Assembly (NCBI GenBank): GCA_019137255.1
Contig: WPDH01000234.1
Location: 310,001-374,000, forward strand
Reading direction: 5' to 3'
Origin: Corinectria fuckeliana
Taxonomy: Eukaryota; Ascomycota; Sordariomycetes; Hypocreales; Nectriaceae
Length of the DNA stretch: 64,000 nucleotides
Shown here: piece after piece, positions 58,419 through 64,000 of the stretch
Layout: every line of letters starts with the position of its first letter
How positions within the stretch are numbered: position 1 is the stretch's first letter
The notes under the pieces: model-generated
Told to the model about the DNA's origin: nothing
Seen by the model: only the letters and a program-made list of their open reading frames with translations
Databases searched by the model: none
Made by a program: the position numbers and the translations under genes

Positions 58419-61400
58419 ATGTTCACTCACAACGCCGCAAAATCCGTCGACAACCTCTCGTCCTTGTCTCCCATGGGTCGCGGAGACCTCCCACTCCATA
58501 GGTTAGTGGTGAAGGAGTGCGCAACGACATACCGCTGACAGTGCCCGGCGTACCAGTAGTAGACATGGCTCATCCCATCACCTACCTTCGTCACGACGCG
58601 GGTCGACAGCAAGCTCAATCCATTCGATAGGGGGCACATTAGATAGCGCTCCCAGCGGTTGGGCTGCTTCCGTCTACGAATCCAATCAGAATGGTGCGCC
58701 CTTCAATTCTGAGCATGACCACGCTCAGCCAATGCTAATGGCCAGGTAGCCATATCAACCCTCCTCCAGCCTCCTATCGTACGAACTGGTCTCCAACCTC
58801 ACACCTCAGCGCCACCTTCGAGCGCACACAAACCCCCGACCGCGAGAGACATTCCTCCTGTTGCTCTGACGAACATCACCCATGTCGATAGCGACGAGTT
58901 CAAGCCCTACCTATCGCAGGTGGGCGCCCTGTACGAACAGCTTCGGAGAATAAAGGAGAGCGACGACGACGCCAACATCAGCCAGCGCATGGCCACCCAA
59001 GACGAACAAACCGACGCGAGCGGTGATACGTATCTAAGGCCTGGGGCACCGCCTCGCCCAACTCGCAAAAGCTCAAGTGCATCTCTCACATCGTTAAACT
59101 CCAACGAAGGAGCTAGTCCCACCGTCCGTAGGACCAGCGCCGGCTTCGCTCGGAGATCTTTTCAAGGGCCGCCTCCATTATCAACAATCCCGACCGTTTA
59201 CTTTGATGAGGGGTTTCATCTTGAAAACCCGAGGACATTCGATGTTGTTAGCGAGCGATCCGAAGTCATCCGACCGCCGAGCAGGGAGAACGACGAGAAG
59301 GGTATAGTCAATGGAAGCGCAACTGCACCGAGGAAAGCCCTGGCTACCAACGCAATTTTGCAGGAGAAGCTGTCATGGTACATGGACACTATTGAGGTTC
59401 ATCTTATCAACTCAATCTCGACGGCATCCACGACATTTTTTACAGCCCTCGGATCTCTCAAGGAACTACACTCAGAAGCTGCTGATTCTGTCCAGAGAAT
59501 CAAGACCCTAAGAACAGAGCTCGAGGCCCTTGACGAGGAGATTGCGGCGAAAGGTCTCCAGATAGTCCACAAAAGACGACGGCGAGAGAACCTTCAGCAG
59601 CTCAACCATGCTGTCTTGCAACTCAAACAAATCGCTGCCGGCGTCGCAAGCTGCGAGGCGCTTGTTGATGAAGGCGAGGTAGACAAGGCCCTCGGGAGCA
59701 TCGATTCGCTGGAAAAGCTTATTGCTGGTGAACGAGATGCATCTACCGAGGGCGAGCCTGAGATACAGCTGCGCGATCTGCGATCGGCTTCCGCCCTGCA
59801 AGGCGTAAATGCCGATCTTACCACACTAAGATCCCGCATCGGAAAAGCATACGAAGTCAACTTCCAAAATATCCTCATGCGCGATCTGAGACGTCATTCC
59901 GAATCGGTGTCACCGCAAGAGATTCTGCTTCGGTGGACCAATGCTGCGACTAGGGCAAAGGGCGGCCATGCTAGGTCACCTTCAGTCTTCCCGGCCTATC
60001 TGTCATACACCGAGGAGCTGAAGGCCCAACTGTTTCCCAACATGGCTGGTTTGCACCGCGCCAAACACATTGCTGCGGCAACAATCGCATACCGCGAGGC
60101 TCTTCTCCGAGAGATTCGGAACCTAGTTCGACGACCGCTCCCAAGCTCCACCGACGACGACAACGAGTCCATGATGTCGGTCTCAACGGCAAGCGGGGGG
60201 AGGCATTTGTCAAACCAGGAGAAGTCATCTATTCTAGCGCGAAACTTGCGTGCCCTAGATCCCGAGGATGGCGAGGAGCTGCTCGTCAAGATCTACATTG
60301 GGGTCACGGAGACTCTGAGACGGTTGACAACTCAAGTCAAAGTGCTACTAGAGATCACTAGTTCATTGACAGATTCGCCACCAGGAGATGGGTTGATGTC
60401 GCCCCAGTTGAGATCGCCCATAGCAAGCCCAAGGCCAGAACGATTCCCCGGCAACCCCTTCAACTCGACGTTTGAGGCCCAGGAGGAGTTTCACAAGAGT
60501 CTCGATGCTGCCAACCTACTGGGTCAAGCTGTTGATGTCGCAATCGAGAAGATCGTCAAGGTGCTAAAGGTCCGGGCAGAGCAGACGGCCCAGCTGCCTC
60601 TCACACATTTTCTGCGGTATTTCACACTCAACTTATACTTCACCAACGAGTGCGAGTCGATATCTGGCAGAAGTGGCACGTCCTTGAAGACTGTGGTCAA
60701 TGGTCACATCAAGGATTTTGTTCAGAGGAATCGTGACGCTGAGATGCAGAAGCTTGCGCAAGGCATGGAGTCGGACCAGTGGAACGCCAAGGACTTTAGC
60801 GAGCAGGATGCAGATCTGCTCAACATTCTCCTGGGAAGCAGCACTCAAGACGCCGCCGAGTGGCTGGAAAGCAACAAGATATACGTGCCTTATTCCGAAG
60901 CAGACAGTGCAGATGGAGAGGCAACCGTCGCCGAAAGCAACGGAACCAGCAAAGAGAAGACGCGAACAGCAACGATTGACTCGGAGACTTTCATGCTCCC
61001 AAAGTCGGCAATTCTCTGCCTCGAGGGAATTGGCAAGTTCTCACACCTCATCACTGGGATCCCGTCAATGACGCTTGACATCGCAACTTCTCTGATAGCA
61101 TATCTACAGCTCTTCAACTCAAGGTGCACGCAGCTCATTCTGGGTGCTGGCGCAACTCGCTCAGCTGGCTTGAAGAATATCACCACAAAGCACTTAGCCC
61201 TAGCATCCCAGGCACTATCATTCATCGCCACTCTCATCCCTCACATTCGCGAATTCGTCCGACGCCATGCTGGTTCCGGAGCAAGTGTTTCCAACCTCAT
61301 GGGCGAGTTTGACAAGATCAGACGACTCCTTCAGGAACACCAAGACAGCATCTATCAGAAGCTCGTTGATATCATGAGCGGTCGTGCCACTATTCACTCC

Positions 61401-61895
61401 AGGAATATGAAGACCATCGACTGGGATGCAGAGGGTGCAAAGAGCGTCCACTCCTACATGGAAACGCTAGCGAAAGAGACCAGCACACTGCATAGGGTTC
61501 TCACGAAGCACCTGCCGGAGACTTCCATCCAGATGATTATGCTTCCCGTATTCTCCAGCTACAAAGAGCAGCTTGGGTCAACTTTCCAAGAAGCCGACCT
61601 CAAGACAGAGGCTGGCATCCAAAGGTGAGAACGCGGCTTGAAACCTGACAGAAGCCGAGCCCGTCGCTAACATAGTATCAGTATGCTCAACGATGTTGAC
61701 TTCTTGGCAACGAAGCTCGGGAAGCTCGACGGGTTTGGAGACACGGCGGAATTCTTGGAAAAGATCATCAAGTCGAAGCATGTCGAGACGGAAAGCCCTC
61801 CCGCAGACAGCAGCCCATCGGAGGCCAAGGGGGAACCGAAAGAGGACGCGGAGAAGAAGCCAGAGGATCCCGCCAAGGACGACGAAAAGAAGTAG
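58419..61895 (+). CDS. VPS54: GARP complex subunit VPS54
   Basis: This is a tethering subunit of the GARP complex for endosome-to-Golgi retrograde vesicles. Exons are 58419-58501, 58647-58693, 58750-61624 and 61682-61895, giving 1072 aa. The second intron must end at the second AG of CAGGTAG (58749) to reach the frame PPIVRTGLQPHTSAPPSS that leads into the conserved body. Family marks are YFDEGFHLENPRTFDVVSER (about 194), LQEKLSWYMDTIEVHL (about 247), a long coiled-coil stretch, and the C-terminal Vps54 domain around LILGAGATRSAGLKNITTKH. The final exon adds an acidic/Lys/Pro tail. The 5' exons are less certain than the rest. Confidence 0.9.
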
Positions 61896-63565
61896 ACCTC
61901 GGCACGATAATCCCGCTTCTAGTGTTCCGTAGACATGCGAGGTGTTATGGCTCCGGGTTAAGAGGCCGTGTTACGATTAGTTATGTGAGAACAAGCATAT
62001 ATTCCCGCACAGAGAACCCCCCCTGCAAATCTTATTGGGTGACTGCGCTACACCGCATCCCCGGGTCTTTTTTCCCTCGCTCCCTAGCTTGTGTAATGGT
62101 GATGAGGCAGCTTATCCTGTGACCAAGGTCGTACAGCCACGGGATGCCATTACCGCCCGCTCAACCACCACAGCATTGGGCTCCTTGGCCTTCCGACAGG
62201 GCGACTCCGTTGGTGCCACGCCTGTCCTGTCAGATGCATGCCACGGTCGCCAAGGACGGGATGTTTCTCAGCTGTGAGACGTCTCACCGCCGCGTGCCCC
62301 TCCCCGGTCGCGGTTATTCTTCCCCCCCCCCCGTCCTAGACGACGTTGTCGGTGTAGTAGCACGATGCCGTAGCAAGCAGCTCAGCGCGTCTGCCTATTT
62401 TGCCCAAGGCGTATAGACAGTTGGGCTGTGGGCTGTTGGGGTGGAAATTCGCTTGGCTTCATCGCCAAGCAGCGTTGCTTCCATTTTCCCCCGGGGGCCC
62501 CAGGCACAGATGGTCCAATGGATCGGCGCGATGTCGAAATAAGCATCGCGTGCGATCGACCGCAACGACGACCGACGGGATGGCACCTCCGCCCGCTCGC
62601 CCGCCCGCAGAGGTCGGTTGATCTGCAGTACGATTCACGGCTGCGGGCGCGCCGAAATGGGCGAAGATGGTCCGCGATCGGCGGTGATGGGCGAGCAGGG
62701 GAAATAACTAACTAGCAACAACAACAAAATAACACCAACGCCAACGTCAACAATGAAATGAGGGGAAGTCCGAGACTGTGCGACGGCGACGCCTCGACGA
62801 GAATGCTAAGTTTAGCATGTGGGGGACTTGATGAGTGAGTGAGTGAGTGAACGAGAGATACGACCATCTGCAGGGTGCTCGGCCGTAGAATGCGGATGCA
62901 TGTCTGACGTGTTCTGAGGCCTCTTGAATGGACCGCCCGGCGTCAACAAAAGTCGTGATGCATAGTTTATTGGGCAGCACACAGACCAAAATGGCAAAAG
63001 TCCCGCTTCGCAATAAGCCATGTGCATCCGGCCTCCTCTCAAACTATCAGCAGGTCGCCTTTGTACAGTCACATCAGGAAAGTTTGTCGAGCAAGGTTTC
63101 GAAGTCTAAGATGCAAGTCTATGTTCGTTTAATCCCAAAAAGAATTGTCTCAAGTCTTTGTAGGGGTCCGCAGACCCTCTAAAGTATATACAAAGAATAG
63201 TCTAAAAGGTTCAAAGAGGTTCGTGTTGAGCGAATGTGAGAAGTTGACCAAATGGTAAGCGAGTGCCAGACCCCAACCCCCTTGCCGATCCAATGATCCA
63301 AGAGGCATCAAGCCTGTAAAAGTCGAGGTAGTGAAAGAAAGCGAGCGAGCGAGTGAAGCCCGCCTCCGTCCTTTTTGTTCCATCCATAAGCGCCGCCGGC
63401 TGCCGCCCAAAGTCTATAACCCGGGTATCTTTGTTGGGTATGTGAAGTGTCAAGGGGAAAGTGTAGTGTACGTATCATCATCGTGAAGCAACGCTCTGCG
63501 TCGCGGGGAAGGAAGGGGGGTGTGGACGGAAGATGTCCGGGCAAGGGGCGACGTAGGGGCGACGT
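61896..63565. other. Intergenic region between VPS54 and the secreted-protein gene
   Basis: About 1.7 kb containing a C-run near 62324-62333, a GAGT repeat (62831-62848) and 3' UTR-like sequence. No supported gene. Confidence 0.5.
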
Positions 63566-64000
63566 TTAGAGGACGGACCCCTCGCCCAGAGTGCTGATGA
63601 GGTCAACCTCATCAGTGACCTTGGTCTGGATGTCGTCGGCGAGGTAGTAGGCGTTGTTGCAGGGGAAGACCTCGCAGCCGGACACGGGCTCCTTAGACTC
63701 CTTGGGCCACATCTGCTTGACGTTGTTGTGGTCGGCGGCGTTGACAATAGCAGAGACATCGAAATAAGTCTGGCCGTTCCAGCCACCGAAGGTGAGCTCG
63801 CCGAGCATGCCAGGGGCGTTGGTCTCACCCTCCTGAACAGCGTAGTAGTTGCCAATGTAGCCATCAGGGAAGGAGACGGTGGTGTTCTTATCGGCGTTGA
63901 CGGTGACGGAGTCGATCTCGACGTGGCCGGAGCTGGGGGTGAAGTAGATGGTGCGGGTAGCGTCATCGAGGGTCCAGAAAGTGACAGTGTTGGCGACAAC
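63566..64000 (-). CDS. Dnase1/phase-specific-type secreted protein, 3' part (runs off window)
   Basis: The C-terminal 144 residues are present; the start lies beyond 64000. The frame from the edge reads TVTFWTLDDATRTIYFTP, then GMLGELTFGGWNGQTYFDVS, AIVNAADHNN, GCEVFPCNNAYYLADD and TKVTDEVDLISTLG. This resembles a fungal family of secreted proteins often labelled dnase1 protein or yeast-phase-specific protein; the name does not imply proven nuclease activity. Two cysteines around FPCNNAYY suggest a disulphide. The signal peptide should be in the missing part. Family assignment is from memory. Confidence 0.7.
   Translation of the reverse strand, partial: VVANTVTFWTLDDATRTIYFTPSSGHVEIDSVTVNADKNTTVSFPDGYIGNYYAVQEGETNAPGMLGELTFGGWNGQTYFDVSAIVNAADHNNVKQMWPKESKEPVSGCEVFPCNNAYYLADDIQTKVTDEVDLISTLGEGSVL

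Noticed and set aside
1..64000. CRISPR array, rRNA or bacterial-type operon
   Set aside because: No regularly spaced identical repeats, no rRNA-like sequence, and genes are intron-containing and individually promoted.

Overview
The window is nuclear DNA from a filamentous ascomycete (Pezizomycotina, most likely Sordariomycetes). The genes carry short introns of about 45-145 bp with canonical GT-AG borders and CTRAC-like branch sites. The proteins are typical of Sordariomycetes, third positions are GC-rich, and two AT-dominated blocks look like transposons mutated by repeat-induced point mutation (RIP). I cannot name the genus. All exon borders were derived by hand from splice signals, reading frame and knowledge of the protein families, without transcripts or database searches.

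Layout. 0.6-8.6 kb: SPC3 (signal peptidase subunit), convergent with XRN1 (5'-3' exoribonuclease), which is divergent from HAT2 (WD40 histone chaperone). 9.4-12.2 kb: an unrecognised F-box-like protein ending in a long QQGN-type repeat, cut by an in-frame TAG. 14.4-16.7 kb: an NRP1-type RNA-binding protein. 16.7-25.2 kb: no host genes, interrupted by a 3.6-kb RIP-degraded Mutator-like element with 82-bp inverted ends and a 9-bp target duplication. 25.2-34.1 kb: a PMP3-type proteolipid, a disordered unknown protein and the CTD kinase CTK1. 36.3-38.1 kb: a 1.85-kb RIP-degraded pogo/Fot1-like element with perfect 42-bp inverted ends. 38.6-51.9 kb: an EHT1/YheT hydrolase, LOC1, a 4EHP-like eIF4E, SAD1, UTP13 and an unrecognised putative membrane protein. 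52-55.5 kb: an accessory patch with a decayed exon-intron tandem repeat, a small ORF and an orphan polytopic membrane protein. 55.6-61.9 kb: MCM5 and VPS54, divergently arranged. 63.6-64 kb: the 3' end of a secreted dnase1/phase-specific-type protein that runs off the window.

Most genes are housekeeping genes without operon logic: RNA decay and processing (XRN1, NRP1, SAD1, UTP13, LOC1), transcription and chromatin (CTK1, HAT2), translation (4EHP-like), replication (MCM5) and secretion or trafficking (SPC3, VPS54). Three divergent pairs (XRN1/HAT2, UTP13/unknown, MCM5/VPS54) probably share promoters. ACGCGT (MluI cell-cycle box) sites lie upstream of MCM5 and HAT2. The least ordinary material is the QQGN repeat protein with its CAG-to-TAG stop, the two dated transposon fossils, and the 52-55 kb patch. 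I found no CRISPR array, rRNA or convincing tRNA.
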